Shown here one piece after another: positions 17,659-28,861 of a DNA stretch of 64,000 nucleotides. Source of the DNA: Prorocentrum cordatum (taxonomy: Eukaryota > Sar > Dinophyceae > Prorocentrales > Prorocentraceae); the NCBI GenBank assembly GCA_963575745.1, contig CAUYUJ010000181.1, positions 195,207-259,206 on the forward strand. The letters are read 5' to 3'. The notes below the pieces were generated by a model. It was not told where the DNA came from. It saw only the letters and a program-made list of their open reading frames with translations, and ran no database searches. Both the position numbers and the translations under genes were made by a program. Within the stretch, counting starts at the first letter, position 1. Each line of letters opens with the position of its first letter.

Positions 17659-17871
17659 AGGGGCAACGATAGGGGGGGACTGGCATAAGGGGGGATGCAT
17701 CGACCTGGAATCGGCGATACATCGCCGTTAGATCGGCGATAGGCCCCCCGGTAGTGCCTCCGCACCTTGCCGTGCAGGTTGGGGCTATCGGGCCCCTATC
17801 GGCGATCAGTGGGCGATTGGGGGTCGATGCATCCCCCCTCTATGCCTATCCCCCCCCCTATCGTCGCCCCC
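17659..17871. mobile_element. Foldback element, family C, copy 1
   Basis: ~48-bp terminal inverted repeats beginning GGGGCAACGATAGGGGGG and ending CCTATCGTCGCCCC, with an internal palindrome CGGCGATACATCGCCG. Copies lie near 19.1, 36.7 and 46.0 kb. Confidence 0.75.
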
Positions 17872-17998
17872 GAACGAAGGACATGGCGAGCTGTGTCATC
17901 GGCAGCGCCGGCGAGAACGGGCGCGAGGGCCAGGGACAGCGGGGCGCGCCCGGGCGCGGGGCGCGCAGAGCGAGCGGAAATTTTGAGCAGGGACCGAC

Positions 17999-18415
17999 CG
18001 TCCCGGCATTCCTACAGGCCCACCGCGATATGTTCTTAGAAACCCAGAGATGTTCTAAGAACGAACATAACGTCCTCATAGCACAAGCCCGACGAGTTGA
18101 AACAAGACGAACTCAACCAGAAAGGTTCTGAGAACATTTTTCGCGCAGACCACAAAAGGTGATTGGAACATTCTTTGATGGGCCTATCAGCGAGGCAGGA
18201 CCTTAGCTGCCCCGATACGCAAGACGCAACACGTAGCGTATTGATACGGAGCTCAACACGAGGACTGAAAACATAGGTCCGACGCGATACGCTCGCCAAA
18301 ACGTGGCCAACACGTGGAGCCAACACGCAACGCACTGACACGGACGTCTTGAGCACAAGACGTGTTGCGTTTCAAAACGGGCGTATCGAGGCAACTGAGG
18401 CCGGGACGCTTCGCC
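17999..18415. mobile_element. Foldback element, family F, copy 1 (interrupted)
   Basis: The left arm starts CGTCCCGGCATTCCTA and contains TGTTCTTAGAA-type palindromes; the right end GCCGGGACGCTTCGCC appears only after 18390. Compared with the intact copy at 25516-25718, the extra ~190 bp is the family G insertion. Confidence 0.65.
18201..18399. mobile_element. Foldback element, family G, nested in family F
   Basis: Arms carry CGATACGC...GACGCAACACGT and its complement ACGTGTTGCGT...GCGTATCG, with TTAGCTGCC facing GGCAACTGA outside. It sits inside the right arm of the family F copy. Confidence 0.6.
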
Positions 18416-18549
18416 ACGGCGTGAGGGAAAAGCGCAGCGAGCGGCCGCGGAGGAGAGCTGTGGAGGCCCGACCGCCGAACACCGACGTGCCGAGGGGTGC
18501 GCAGGCGGCCTCGAGCACCGGGGGACGGCATGCATACCGAGTGCAGTCA

Positions 18550-18605
18550 GCCCGCCTCCTCCTCCTCCGCCTCCTCCGCCTCCTCCTCCTCCTCTTCGAG
18601 GAGGC
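18550..18605. repeat. (CCT)n tract
   Basis: Interrupted pyrimidine triplet run inside GC-rich non-coding sequence. Confidence 0.9.
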
Positions 18606-19127
18606 GCGACGAGGATGCAAGGGCCTTGGAAGGGCCTGCGAGCGGGGCGCGGCCAGCGAGAGCGGCCAAGGATGGGCCGAGGGGGCACGGGTGCAAGGGC
18701 AATTACCCTTGGCCCATCCTTATTATGCGGGTTGACTGTGGACGCGCACCGGGAGGGCCGTGCCGCCGAAGCAGGAAACGGCCACCAAGGGACAGGGAGC
18801 ACTTTTGTCGTCGGCTGCTCGGCGGGGGTCGTCTGCGCTGGCGGATGAGCGAACTGAACTGGGGCACCGTTGTAGCGAATTGGCCGCCATGCAAGAGGCG
18901 GGGGGGCAGGAAGAGCGGGCGGCCGTTGGGAGGGGGAAAACGGGTGGCGAGGGCACACACGAGGCCGAGCGGGGCGTGCGAACGATGCGGAGGGAGGCCA
19001 CCCGCTCTGCCTGCTCACCTGGGGGGGCCAGCCAGGCCGGCCACGCGACGGCCGCGTGTGCACCCAGCCTGGGGACTGGGCCGGCCACACCTGGCGTGCC
19101 TGATCTCAGACGGCGGCTCCAGAAACT
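18606..19127. other. GC-rich sequence, no gene recognised
   Basis: Contains a short inverted match GGCCAAGGATGGGC / TTGGCCCATCCTT at 18664-18722; otherwise nothing is identifiable. Confidence 0.4.
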
Positions 19128-19341
19128 GAGGGGCAACGAACGTTAGGCGCGACGAGCTCAGGGGGAGACACCTCGCCCTGGAATCCACGATACATCGCCG
19201 ATGGATCGGCGATTGGCCCGCGAGAGCGGACCCGCGCGGTCCTCGGCGGGGTGGAGCCATCTCGCCCGCATCGGCGATGAGCGGGCGATGGGGGGTCGAT
19301 GCGTCCCCGAGTGAGCCCATCCTCCCCTGCCGCTGCCCCCG
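19128..19341. mobile_element. Foldback element, family C, copy 2 (degenerate)
   Basis: Begins GGGGCAACGAACG, keeps GATACATCGCCGATGGATCGG and GGGGGTCGATGCGTCCCC, and ends GCCGCTGCCCCC. Its arms are more diverged than in copies 1 and 3. Confidence 0.6.
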
Positions 19342-19357
19342 AGATGCCCAGAGAGCT

Positions 19358-19525
19358 CTTCCTCCTCCTCCTCCTCCTCCTCCTCCTCCTCCTCCTCCTC
19401 CTCCTCCTCCTCCTCCTCCTCCTCCTCCTCCTCCTCCTCCTCCTCCTCCTCCTCTCCTCCTCCTCCTCCTCCTCCTCCTCCTCCTCCTCCTCCCTCCTCC
19501 TCCTCCTCCTCCTCCTCCCCCTCCG
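19358..19525. repeat. (CTC)n microsatellite
   Basis: About 165 bp of nearly pure CTC triplets; it creates false poly-Leu, poly-Ser and poly-Pro frames. Confidence 0.95.
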
Positions 19526-19706
19526 CCTCCGCCAGAAGCGCGCCATCTCTCTTCTCTCGAGGGCGCCTTCTTCAGTGCCGCCGGCCTGCCGCGCGGCCTG
19601 CCGCGCGGCCTGCGCCCGCGGAGGCGGCCTCGTGTTTCTCTTTCGCCAGCTCTGCCGTCGCTCGTCCGCCGCTCATTCCGCCGAGGAAGTGGTGCCGGCC
19701 CCTTCC

Positions 19707-19862
19707 ATTGATGGGCCTGTTTTCCACCACCACCACCATAAGTTGGAGGGGGAGGGGGTCCTCCTCCTCCTCCTCCCTCCTCCTCCTCCTCCTCCTCCTC
19801 CTCCTCCTCCTTCCACCCTCCAACTTATGGTGGTGGTGGTGGTGGAAAACAAGCCAATCATT
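19707..19862. mobile_element. Foldback element, family H, around a (CTC)n core
   Basis: Arms of ~44 bp: CCACCACCACCATAAGTTGG on the left and its complement CCAACTTATGGTGGTGGTGG on the right, extending to ATTGATGGGC / AAGCCAATCA. The (CTC)n loop lies between. Confidence 0.7.
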
Positions 19863-20002
19863 CCATCCTCGAAGGCGACGCCCCTGTCATGGAGCGCCTC
19901 AGACTGGGAGCACGCGCCGGATGCTGGCTTCCGTGGATGCTGACATACTGGTGACGAGAGCTCTCCCCGAGATGGAGGCTCTCTCGGGCTCAGGCGCGTG
20001 AC

Positions 20003-20640
20003 TTGTTCGGACCCAAGACGGCCCCAAGACGGGCCAAGAGGGCCTCAAGAGGCCCACAAGACGGTCCAAGAGGGCCCCGAAACCTAAATATCGTTCCAAG
20101 ACTCCCAAGATGGCCCCAAGACTGCCCAAAAGGCCTCGGAGACGGCCCAAGAGAGCCCCAAGAGCCGCCCCAAGAGGGCACCGAGATGCCAAAATCATCG
20201 AGTTCCAATTATTTATTCTATGATGTTGGGGTCCTCGACTTTTCGAGCTCCCGACGCTCCAAGACGGCCCAAGAGGCCCCCAAGACCGCCCCAAGACGGC
20301 CCAAGAGGCCCCCAGGAGGGCCACAGCACGGCCCAAGAGGGTTTCTCCAACACTGCCCCAGGGGCGCCCAAGACGGTCCAAGAGGGACCAAACACAGCCC
20401 CGAGAAGGGCCCAAGAGGGGGAACACGAATCGAAGATCCGAGTCTTCCGCCCCAAGAACCCTCCAGGAACCCTCCAGGAGGCCCCCAAGGAGGCCCCAAG
20501 GGGGGCGCCCAAGAGGCCCCAAGAGACCCCAGGAGCCCCCGAGGATGCCCCAAGAGGCCCCCCAAACGGCCCCCGAGGGGCCTCAATGCGCCCCCCCCCA
20601 GAAAGGCCCCCCGACAGGCCTCCCGCGAAACCTCTACGAA
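20003..20640 (+). repeat. Helically phased degenerate repeat (CCAAGANGGCC), copy 1
   Basis: AAGA words recur every 10-11 bp (successive spacings 11, 10, 11, 11, 10 from ~20006 and 10, 11, 11, 10 from ~20250). The array is split near 20190-20250 by an AT-richer block. Confidence 0.8.
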
Positions 20641-22185
20641 CGCCTACGAAGCCTCAGGCCCACAAGCCAGACACGGTAACGGGATAAGCCGAAAACGTCT
20701 TCAATAAGCAAGGTTAATCTCCCCGCGCACGGTACCCATTCAGTTGTTCATCTAAAATATCCCCGCCCGCCAGGGTTCGCACGCTGTCTCTTGCCCGACA
20801 ACTTACTCATGGGCGTCAAGGTGCGTTCTTGACCCCTGGATTACAACAATCACTGCTCCAACCCGATACCTCGTACGAATGTGTTACAAACCGTGTTCTC
20901 GCTCGAAACCTTCCTCACAACTTACACCATAATCGCCCTCTCGCCCAGGACCTCCATGCAATCTACCCAGGCGCTGCGCTCTCTCGAGGTGCAGGAACTG
21001 CGCTCTCGCATGAGACCTCGACCTCCTCACAAATTGTTGACGCTTCGCGAATCCCCACCAGCCCATCCTAAAACAGCCGTTCTGTGAATAAGCATCGATG
21101 ATTGGTATTCGTCGGTCACCTTGGGGGGAAGAGGGAGACAGGTGTTCGGGGAGAGTGGTTGAGGCGGACACGATGCACTGTAGAATGGCCTGTAGGATGG
21201 CCTCAGAAGGCGAACTGTTGCGCCGTGGTTTCCTCTCCTCTTCTCCTCCTTCTCCCTTGTCAGCCTGCTCCTCCTCTTTCGACGTTTCGTCACCATCCTC
21301 CTGATCATCCTCGTTCTTCTTTGGCTCATCCTCCTCTTACTTATTCTCGGCATTTCTCGTTCCTCCTGTTCGTCCTCTTTCTCCTGGCTCTTCTCCTCGT
21401 ATTTCTCTTCTCTTCCTCCTTCTTCGTTCCTTGTCGTCGTGTTCACTGATTGTCAGTCTCTTGGTGCGTGAGGAGGATCATCAAGAATACACGGGGAATG
21501 CGTACGCTTGCGAACGTTCGGGGTGCGTGCGTGCCATCTGTGTTGCCTATGATCGTTCGGAAAGCTCTGCTGTGTTACATTATGTTGCGATGCTTGTTGC
21601 AAGCTCTTACGCAACTCTTCCCCTAACGCGAGTTTCCTTGGGTCTCGCCTGTGGCATCCTTGCCAAATCTCGGTGGTCGGGGTCGTGACTTGAAATATCC
21701 AACTGCGCTGCCGCACATATCCGCCACCGCGCTAGAGGAAGCGGCGAAGTGAGGCAGGTGCGTGGCAGGGCGTAGTGGAACTCTGGGTGGTTAGTTTGTA
21801 CGAAATGAAAGCATATCGAACTTGAGGCGAAAAACTAATGGTTGTGGTTTGTTCGGGCCTTCTTGATGCTGTTGGGGGGAGGGTGCTTTGGGGCCTTCAT
21901 GGGGCTATCTTGTAACTTTCGGCGTGTCTGGCCAGTTTGGCTGGGCGGTATGTCAGAGGCGTCATGGGTGTTGGTTCGATGCTCGTGGTTGGCCGCTTTG
22001 GGGCCTGAGGGAGGCAGCTTTGATGCCGTGTGACGCCTCTTGGAGGCGGTTGGAATCTCCTTGTGGGCACTTTGAGGCGTCTTGGGGAATTCGTTGGGGG
22101 TCTCTTACGTCTTGACAGCGACAGCTTGGGAAACCGACGAAACCAGAGAAGAGAGATAAGGGGGAGGCGAAAACCAGGATCAGCA
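20641..22185. other. No gene recognised
   Basis: Lower GC than its surroundings. 21230-21430 is a pyrimidine-rich stretch. Open frames are short and show no domain. Confidence 0.4.
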
Positions 22186-22189
22186 AATT

Positions 22190-22625
22190 GTCAGGAGGGG
22201 GAGGAGGAGGATGTCGGGGAAGAAAAAAGGGGGAACAAACAGAGGATGATGAGGAGGCGGCGGAGAAGTAGGAGGAGGAGGAGGGGGAGGAGGAGGAGGA
22301 GCAGCAGGAGCAGGAGGCTGATAAAGAGGAAAGGGAGGAAGAGTATTATAATATGCGGGCAAGGATGATGATGATGAGAGCCGGAGGGAGGGAGGAGGCG
22401 AATAATAGGATATGCAAATGGGCCAAAGGGGGAGGAGGATGATGTTGGGGGAGGAGAACAGAAACAACAGAGGAGGAGGATGAGGCGGCGGAGGAAGAGA
22501 AAAAAAACAGGAGCAGGAGCAGGAGCAGGTGCAGGAGGCTGATAAGGAGGAGGGGAAGGAAGAGTATTATAGTAGGCGGACAAAGATGATTATGATAAGG
22601 AGGAGAAGGACAAAAAAGAGGAGGC
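22190..22625 (+). repeat. Purine-rich tandem duplication, unit ~240 bp
   Basis: Two diverged copies. Matching landmarks are CAGGAGGCTGATAAAGAGGA (near 22310) with CAGGAGGCTGATAAGGAGGA (near 22532), and AGAGTATTATAATATGCGGG with AGAGTATTATAGTAGGCGGA. Confidence 0.65.
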
Positions 22626-22679
22626 GGATCAATAAACATGACTAGCATAAGAATATCCCAGGGTGTCTCTTCGGAGTTG

Positions 22680-23280
22680 TCGTGGGAACTTCTTAAAACG
22701 CCTGGGAGCTTTTTGGGAACCTCAGAGAGACTCTTGAGGCTTCTTGGGGGCCTCTTGGGAAGCTGTTTGGGGCGTTTTGGGCGCCTCTTGGGCCCGTCTG
22801 GGCTCCTTCGGAAGCCTTGTCGGGGCGTTCTTGGAAGCTTTAGGGGGCCCTCCTGGGGCCATCTTCGATGATATCGGTCAACGAAGGGGGGTCCTTAATT
22901 ACGCCCCCCCCCTTCATCAGGAGCACCAGCAATCGCCTCCTGGACCCATCTTGGAGCGTTCTTCAAGCGCTCCTGGGGCAGTCTTGGGTCTCGCTTGGGC
23001 CCCTCTTGGGGCCATCATGGGCCATCTTGGAACCATCCTGAAGCCTCGGATGGCCATCGGAAGCGAAAGGGTGAGAAAGCAAAAGACATTGATTTTCTTA
23101 GGTGTTGGGACGCTGTTGGCTAAGTCGAAGCCTCGTTGGGGAGCTCATGTGGCCACTTAGAACCATCTTCGGGCGGCCTTGGAGCGTCTTGGAGCATCTT
23201 GGGAGCTATGTCGAAGCATATTGCGCTATCTTGAGCCATCTTGGAGGCTGTTTTGGGCTCGTTGTGGCCCTCTTGTAGCC
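22680..23280 (-). repeat. Helically phased degenerate repeat, copy 2 (opposite orientation)
   Basis: Plus strand shows CTCTTGGG / TTCTTGGGGG words at 10-12 bp steps; interrupted near 22865-22935 by CGATGATATCGGTCAACGAA and a C-run. Confidence 0.7.
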
Positions 23281-23289
23281 AACTTGGGC

Positions 23290-23491
23290 GAAAAGGTACG
23301 CGCTGACACCTCCCCCCCCGTCCAGGTCCATGGGGAGGGGGTAGGGGGAGGGGTCAAGACCCCCTCCCCGCCCGCAAGCCGTCTCGATCCCTCCCACCCG
23401 CCCTCCCAACACATACGTAGCACCCGAGTCTGGCCCGAGCCTCAGCATATTCAGCAGTCGTCTTTGGATGGGCAGCTACTGGGGGCCAATC

Positions 23492-23539
<48 letters not shown>

Positions 23540-23970
23540 TGCCCGCCGCTGCCCGCCGCCGCTGCGCCGCCGCCCCGCCGCCGCCGCTGCCGCCGCCCCC
23601 CGCTGCCAAACCGCGCTGCCGCCGCGCCGCTGCCGCCACCGCTACCGCCGCCGCCGCCGCCGCCGCGCCGCCCCCGCCGCCGCGCCGCAGCCGCCGCAGC
23701 CGCCACAGCCGCCGCCACCGCCGCCGCAGCCGCCGCAGCCGCCGCCGCCGCGCCAAGTGCACTCTGTATTGTTTTTTGACAAGGATGGTGCGGGGGGGGG
23801 GGGGGCGCATCGGGTTGGCTGCGCATGTTCAGAATTTGGAGGCACAGTGTGGTTTGTATTGTTTTTTTTTACAAGGGATGGTGGGTGGTGTCGTCATGGT
23901 CCCTGGTTGGCCCCCAGTCGCCTGGGGGAGGGGGTGTTTACTAGTAGGGAACAGTCAGTGATAAACCCCT
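23290..23970 (-). repeat. Family J element with (GGC)n core, copy 1
   Basis: Shares both flanks with the two copies at 30.1-31.4 kb, in opposite orientation: CAGCTACTGGGGGCCAATCC on one side of the triplet core, and GCCAAGTGCACTCTGTATTG plus AGTAGGGAACAGTCAGTGAT on the other. The core at 23495-23757 is CCG triplets. All three copies keep one open frame around it. Confidence 0.75.
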
Positions 23971-24102
23971 CCCCGAAGGGGAAGAGGAAGGGGTGGAAGA
24001 GGAAACGCCCTAAACCACCGACGCCCAGAGGGCTGGTGGGATTAATAAGTACTCGCGTTCTCGCCTGAAGCTTCTTCACAAATTATGGGATTCGCTTCGA
24101 CG

Positions 24103-24370
24103 TCCCGTCCGCCCGACCCGCCCTTTGTGGCCCGCCCGCCCGAACCGCTTGTCAGGATCCGCTCGCCCGATCCTCCCGTTAGGGTCCCCCCGTTTTCCGA
24201 CTTTGAATCCCGCCCGCCCGCTTCAATGTCCCGCCTGAGCCGCCCATCAGGGTCCGCCCGCCCGACCCGACGCGGCCATTAGGGTCCGCCCCGCCGGCCC
24301 GCCCCTTAGGCTCCGCCTGCCTGTTCCGCCCGTCAGGGTCCGTCAGGGTCTGGCATTCCGCGCGCTTGGA
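24103..24370 (+). repeat. ~27-bp minisatellite
   Basis: About nine degenerate units of CGCCCGCCCGACCCGCCCG followed by TYAGGGTC. Confidence 0.65.
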
Positions 24371-24636
24371 AGCCCGCCCTCCCGCTTGATGCCCCGCCGG
24401 CCCGACACGCTCGATAGGGCCCGCCCACCCGACCCGCCCGTTCGGGCTGGCCCGCCCGTCCGCTTGCCCAAATTATTGCTCCTTCGTCCGTTCATTCCTG
24501 ATCAGTCTTTTTCAACCTCAATAATCATCCCTTCCACTTGCACCCTCCCTTCTCGTTTCCTCCTCGTCCTCCTTCTTTCCTCGCTCTCTCCCTGTTCCTT
24601 GTCCCCCCTCTTCCTCCTCATTATCCTCTTTGAGAC

Positions 24637-24718
24637 CTATAAGGCATATCATAAGGAGTTTGGGGCATGCATGATAAGATAAGGCATATCGGAAGGAGTT
24701 TGGGGCATGCATGATCAA
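24637..24718 (+). repeat. 41-bp tandem duplication
   Basis: Two copies containing AAGGCATATC, then AAGGAGTTTGGGGCATGCAT, differing by only a few bases. Confidence 0.85.
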
Positions 24719-24884
24719 CCAAGCAGCAGCATGTACGCATCGACGAAACGCGAGCAGCGAAGAGCAAACCAGATTCGAATGACTGCTGCTGTTGTCGTCG
24801 TCCTCGCCCACCCACCCGCGACCCGCGAGCGACCCACCCAAAACACACCCGCGACCAGCCCGCAACCCACCCGTGACCCCCCCC

Positions 24885-25015
24885 CTCCTCCTCCTCCCTC
24901 CTCCTCCTCCTCCTCCTCCTCCTCCTCCTCCTCCTCCTCCTCCTCCTCCTCCTCCTCCTCCTCCCCCTCCTCCTCCTGCTCTCTCCTCCTCCTCCTCCTC
25001 CTCGTCCTCCTCCCT
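24885..25015. repeat. (CTC)n microsatellite
   Basis: Long CTC run with few interruptions. Confidence 0.95.
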
Positions 25016-25515
25016 CGACCCACCCCCATTGCTATGACGCTAAATCGTGACCTGCGGCGGGCTCGTTGTTTACTCTGTAAAGCATGGGCACCTGCGTTGG
25101 ACTTCTGCACGTATGGCCTCTGGTCTCGCAGTCTGCCAGCGCCCAGCCCATCTTCCCTCACCTCCTCCTCCCTGCTCCTTCCACCTCTCCCCTCCATCTT
25201 CTCCTTCCTCCTCTTTTCCTGTTCATCGCCCCTTCTCCTCATCCTCACTCCTCCCCGACCTTCGGTTGCAAAGAGAGCATAAGTCATTGATGACCTGCAT
25301 GAACTGTGTGTGCGTTCGTCCAGTCGCCTCGCTTTGTCTCCAATTGCTCTTCGAAGCAACCACAGATGGCCAGTACGACCCGCGACACCCCCCGAAGGCC
25401 CCAACGAGGGCCCAACATGGACCCCACAAGAGGCATCCAAAAAAGGGAGCCCTCGGCCTTCCCGCTCTCCTCCCGCTCCTCCAAACCCTCGCAACCCTCC
25501 ACCTGCAGTGGCAGG
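25016..25515. other. No gene recognised
   Basis: Pyrimidine-rich around 25140-25260; a short stretch at 25390-25450 has CCAAGA/CCCAACA words faintly like the phased repeat. Confidence 0.35.
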
Positions 25516-25718
25516 CCGTCCCGGCATTCCTATAGTCCTACCACGAAATGTTCTTAGAACCCCAAAAATGTTCTAGGAAACAAAGCGATGTTCTTAGAAC
25601 ATTAACCCAATGTGTTCAAACAAGACAGTCCCAGCCAGAAATGTTCTAAGAACATCTCGTGCAGACCACAACAGGTTCTTAGAACATTTTCTGGTAGGCC
25701 TATAGGCACGCCGGGACG
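25516..25718. mobile_element. Foldback element, family F, copy 2 (intact)
   Basis: ~45-bp inverted arms: CGTCCCGGCATTCCTATAG on the left, CTATAGGCACGCCGGGACG on the right. Inside are four TGTTCTTAGAACA-like palindromes. Confidence 0.8.
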
Positions 25719-25906
25719 CTTCGCCACTGCTTGATTTTCCTCCCGCCCCGCCTCCTCGATGTCCTCTGGCACCGTGTCGCCCAGCAAGGTCTGGCTGCTC
25801 TCCCCGGCCGCCGTCCCCCCGAGGCCCGCGAGGTGGGGCGTCTGCGGGCCTTGCCGCACGCGTCTACCACGCGGCTTCGGTGCAAGAAATGTCGTGTCCT
25901 TGGCAG

Positions 25907-26110
25907 GAGAGCCCAGAATCGAATCGACGTCGAATCGGTGATCGAAAGTCATCGAATCGGCAGAAATCGGCGGCCAAGGCGGGAGGAGTCTCGAACCGGC
26001 CGACACCGGCAGAGCAGTGAGGCCTCGCCGAGGAACCGGAACCCGCGTCGGAGGCTGCAGCCGAAGCGAATCGCAAACGGACTCCAGCGAGGTCGGACCG
26101 CAGGGAAGGG
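25907..26110. repeat. Dispersed repeat family D, copy 2
   Basis: Same GAGCCCAGAATCGAATCGA start as copy 1, followed by the same order of AATCGG words. Confidence 0.6.
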
Positions 26111-26285
26111 AAGGGGAGGATGACGAGAAGGAGGAGGATGAGGAGGAGGAGGAGGACGAAGAGGAGTAGGAGGAGGACGAGGAGGAGGACGAGGAGGAGG
26201 AGGAGGAGGACGAAGAGGAGGAGTAGGAGGAGGACGAGGAGGAGGACGAGGACGAGGACGAGGACGAGGAGGAGGAGGAGGAGGA
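26111..26285. repeat. (GAG)n / (GAC)n tract
   Basis: Purine-rich triplet run with regular GAC and TAG interruptions. Confidence 0.9.
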
Positions 26286-27320
26286 ACCGAAACGAGCCCC
26301 ACCTCGGGGCCGGCGGCCTCCGCTCGGTGGCCGCCTCCGGAAGCTCCGGATCGGGCAATCTTGGCGTCCTCCGCTCGTACTTCCGCCGCCTGCCGCCGAG
26401 CTTCCCCCCGGCGGAGCCGACACGCCGTTGCGGGCGTTGCCAGAGCAAGGTGTCCCCTGGCGCCAGGTGTCCCCAGCAGGACACGGCCCTCGCGAGGCCC
26501 AGGGGGCCCGCCCTCTCCCCATCCTCTCCACTCCTCGCGTCCCTGAGGCCACTGGCGACGACGAGGAGGAAGAGGAAGAGAGGGAGGAGCGGAAAGGGAA
26601 TCTGTCCACGTCTCCTGCTCTCCCACAGCAGCCCAGCGATGCGACAGACCTGACGTGTCGGGCACCACCTTCCATTCTCCCCCGCTCGCCCTCCTCCTCC
26701 TCCTCCTCCTCCTCCTCCTCCTCCTCCACATCTTCCTCCTTCGTCGTCTTCCCCCAACCCTGAAGACGAACGTCTGAGGTATCCATGCGTGCAAGCGTCA
26801 GCGTAGCCAGTGGCAGCAAGGACGAGGAAGGACAAATAATAGCAGCAATGGCCAACATCAGCTCTGGCCGTCAGGATCGAGAGGGGCAAAAAGATGGGCG
26901 ACATCGATGTCAGGCCATGCATCTCCAAGAGATATGGAGGCACAGCGTGGAGAGAGGCGTGAGTGGCCATGACTGCAGGCAGGAAGAACAACGCCTGACA
27001 GGAGCCAGGTGGAGCAAGCACCGGTGAGGCGTTCAAGGAAAGGCACTGAGGCTCCACAATTGGCAACACACTCGACGAGAGCGATAGGGGACACGGTGGA
27101 AAGGGAACGTGCAAATCCGACATCGGGGACTCACCTGATGCAGGGGTGGTCGCCAAGCAAGGCGGAGACCCTTAGAATGACCAAGGTCGACAGTTCAGAC
27201 AAAGCACAACCGCACGTCAGAGCCGCACGCAAGGAGGCGTTGTCGCGCTCAAGCTGCCTCCATTCGGATGGTGACCTGGCGTGAATGCCCCAAGGCACCT
27301 TGCCATCCCTCCAGCCCCCT
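26286..27320. other. No gene recognised; short (CTC)n at 26692-26730
   Basis: Long frames exist on the minus strand but are dominated by simple sequence and show no domain. Confidence 0.35.
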
Positions 27321-27680
27321 GGTCTTTCTCCTTCTCCTTCTCCTTTTCCTTCTCCTTCTCCTCCTCCTTCTCCTTCTCCTTCTACTTCTCCTCCTCCTCC
27401 TCCTCCTCCTCCTCCTACTCCTCCTCCTCCTCGCCCTGCTCCTCCTCCTCCTCCTCCTCCTCCTCCCCTCCTCCTCCTCCTCCTCCTCCTCCTCCTCCTC
27501 TCGTCCTCGCCCGTCCCCCATCCTCCGCCTCCCCCTCCCTTCCTCCTCCTCCTCCTCCTCCTCCTCCTCCTCTTCTTTCCCCCCTCCTCCTCCTCCTCCT
27601 GCTTCCCCTCGTCCTCCTCCTCCTCCTCCCCGCCCGTCACCCCGCCCCCCTCCTCCTTTCCTCGCCCTCCCCCCCCTCCC
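27321..27680. repeat. (CTC)n / (CTT)n microsatellite
   Basis: Compound pyrimidine triplet array; open in all plus frames as poly-Ser, poly-Leu or poly-Pro. Confidence 0.9.
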
Positions 27681-28333
27681 TCCGACGGGGCGACGGCGGG
27701 GCCTTCCGCCTCGTCGCGCTGCAGGTCCTTCCGGTGCAGGACGCAGTAGGCCTCGGGCGGGGCGGCGGCGCGGGGGGGAGGAAGCCGCGCGGACTGCGAG
27801 AGGCGGGACCGCACCACGGCGGGCCTTCCGCACCCCGAGCGGGAGGGGGGGGAGCAGCTGCGCGGGTCAGTGGGGGAGGTCGAGCTCCTGCTAACGAGGG
27901 GGGGGGAGGGCGCGGGGAGGGGGGCAGAGAGGCTTACTTTTTGGGGGGTGGGGTGGGTAATTGGATCCTCGTGACAGGCGAGTCCAACGGCCCGTGGGCT
28001 TACCTGTTGAATAGAATCTTCCATCCCAGCATCTATCCGACTGCTGAGAGAATGGGAGAGTGGGGGAGCCAAGCTACGTGCGCAAGCGTCTATTCTGACA
28101 TCCTGCCCCTCCCTCCCATCCCTTACCATTGCGTAGGTCGCCTTTCTATTCGCAGTGTCGGATGTCGAACAGGACAATGGTCCCGAAAGAGTGCGCGAGT
28201 CATTGAATATCACGGCATAGTATTGCCTCGCGTCAAGAACGCGACTCATTTCGACAACAAGGTCAGATGGAAACCAGAAATGACATAGGATGGGACATGC
28301 ACATGGACGTTTTGGAAAGCGCGGAACGCAACA
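27681..28333. other. No gene recognised
   Basis: Moderate-complexity sequence with a G-run near 27895-27950. Open frames here lack any recognisable motif. Confidence 0.35.
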
Positions 28334-28595
28334 TGAGATCACCGCTGCAGCGGGAGCATGAATTCGAAGGACCGAAACCGCGACAATGAGACCAGCGCTG
28401 CAGTGGGAGCTCGAGCTGGAACGACTGGAAGAACGGAAACGGAGCCAAAGCTGCAGGAGCACGATTTGGAAGAACCGTAACAATGAAATGAGGTCAGCGC
28501 TACAGCGGGAACATGACTTGGAAGGACGGAGAACGGGAAAATGAGGCCAACAGCAGGGGCGACATTGTGAAAGAACTGGAAACGATCGGATTGGA
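28334..28595 (+). repeat. ~52-bp minisatellite, five degenerate units
   Basis: Units start at GCTGCAGCGGGAGCATGA and continue with GGAAGGACCGAAACCG-like words. Unit length varies from 49 to 55 bp. Confidence 0.65.
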
Positions 28596-28840
28596 AACAC
28601 ACACACACATATTAATTATAGATTCAGCGGCATTCGGTGTAAAATCCATACGCGGAGAAGGTCGAGACACCTCACCAGCGTCTTCGAGGGAGAGAGGAGA
28701 GTAGTATCCATATTGTGTAATTACTTGGGAAGCATGGGGGTGAGGGAGCAGAGGGGAGAGCGAGGGGAGAGGAGGGATGTGGAGGATCAGGGGGAGAGAG
28801 AAGAAGAGGGCCAGGAGTAATATCGAGAAGACATAGTGGC

Positions 28841-28861
28841 CCGTAGCCACTTTGGCTCAAG
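28841..28861 (+). other. Relic dinoflagellate spliced leader
   Basis: Matches the 22-nt dinoflagellate leader at 20 of its last 21 positions; GTAGCCACTTTGGCTCAAG has one T-to-C change. Dinoflagellate mRNAs receive this leader by trans-splicing, and genomic copies mark cDNAs that re-integrated. It predicts that the plus-strand sequence to the right began as a processed mRNA. About 40 bp downstream, CTGAGCCGAAGTGG resembles a degraded inverted leader. Confidence 0.75.

Noticed and set aside
19277-19943. Poly-Pro, poly-Leu and poly-Ser frames
   Set aside because: Pure consequence of the (CTC)n microsatellite.
25602-28606. Minus-strand frames of 418-491 codons
   Set aside because: Built on triplet repeats and family D sequence; the non-repeat parts show no motif and overlap open frames on the other strand.
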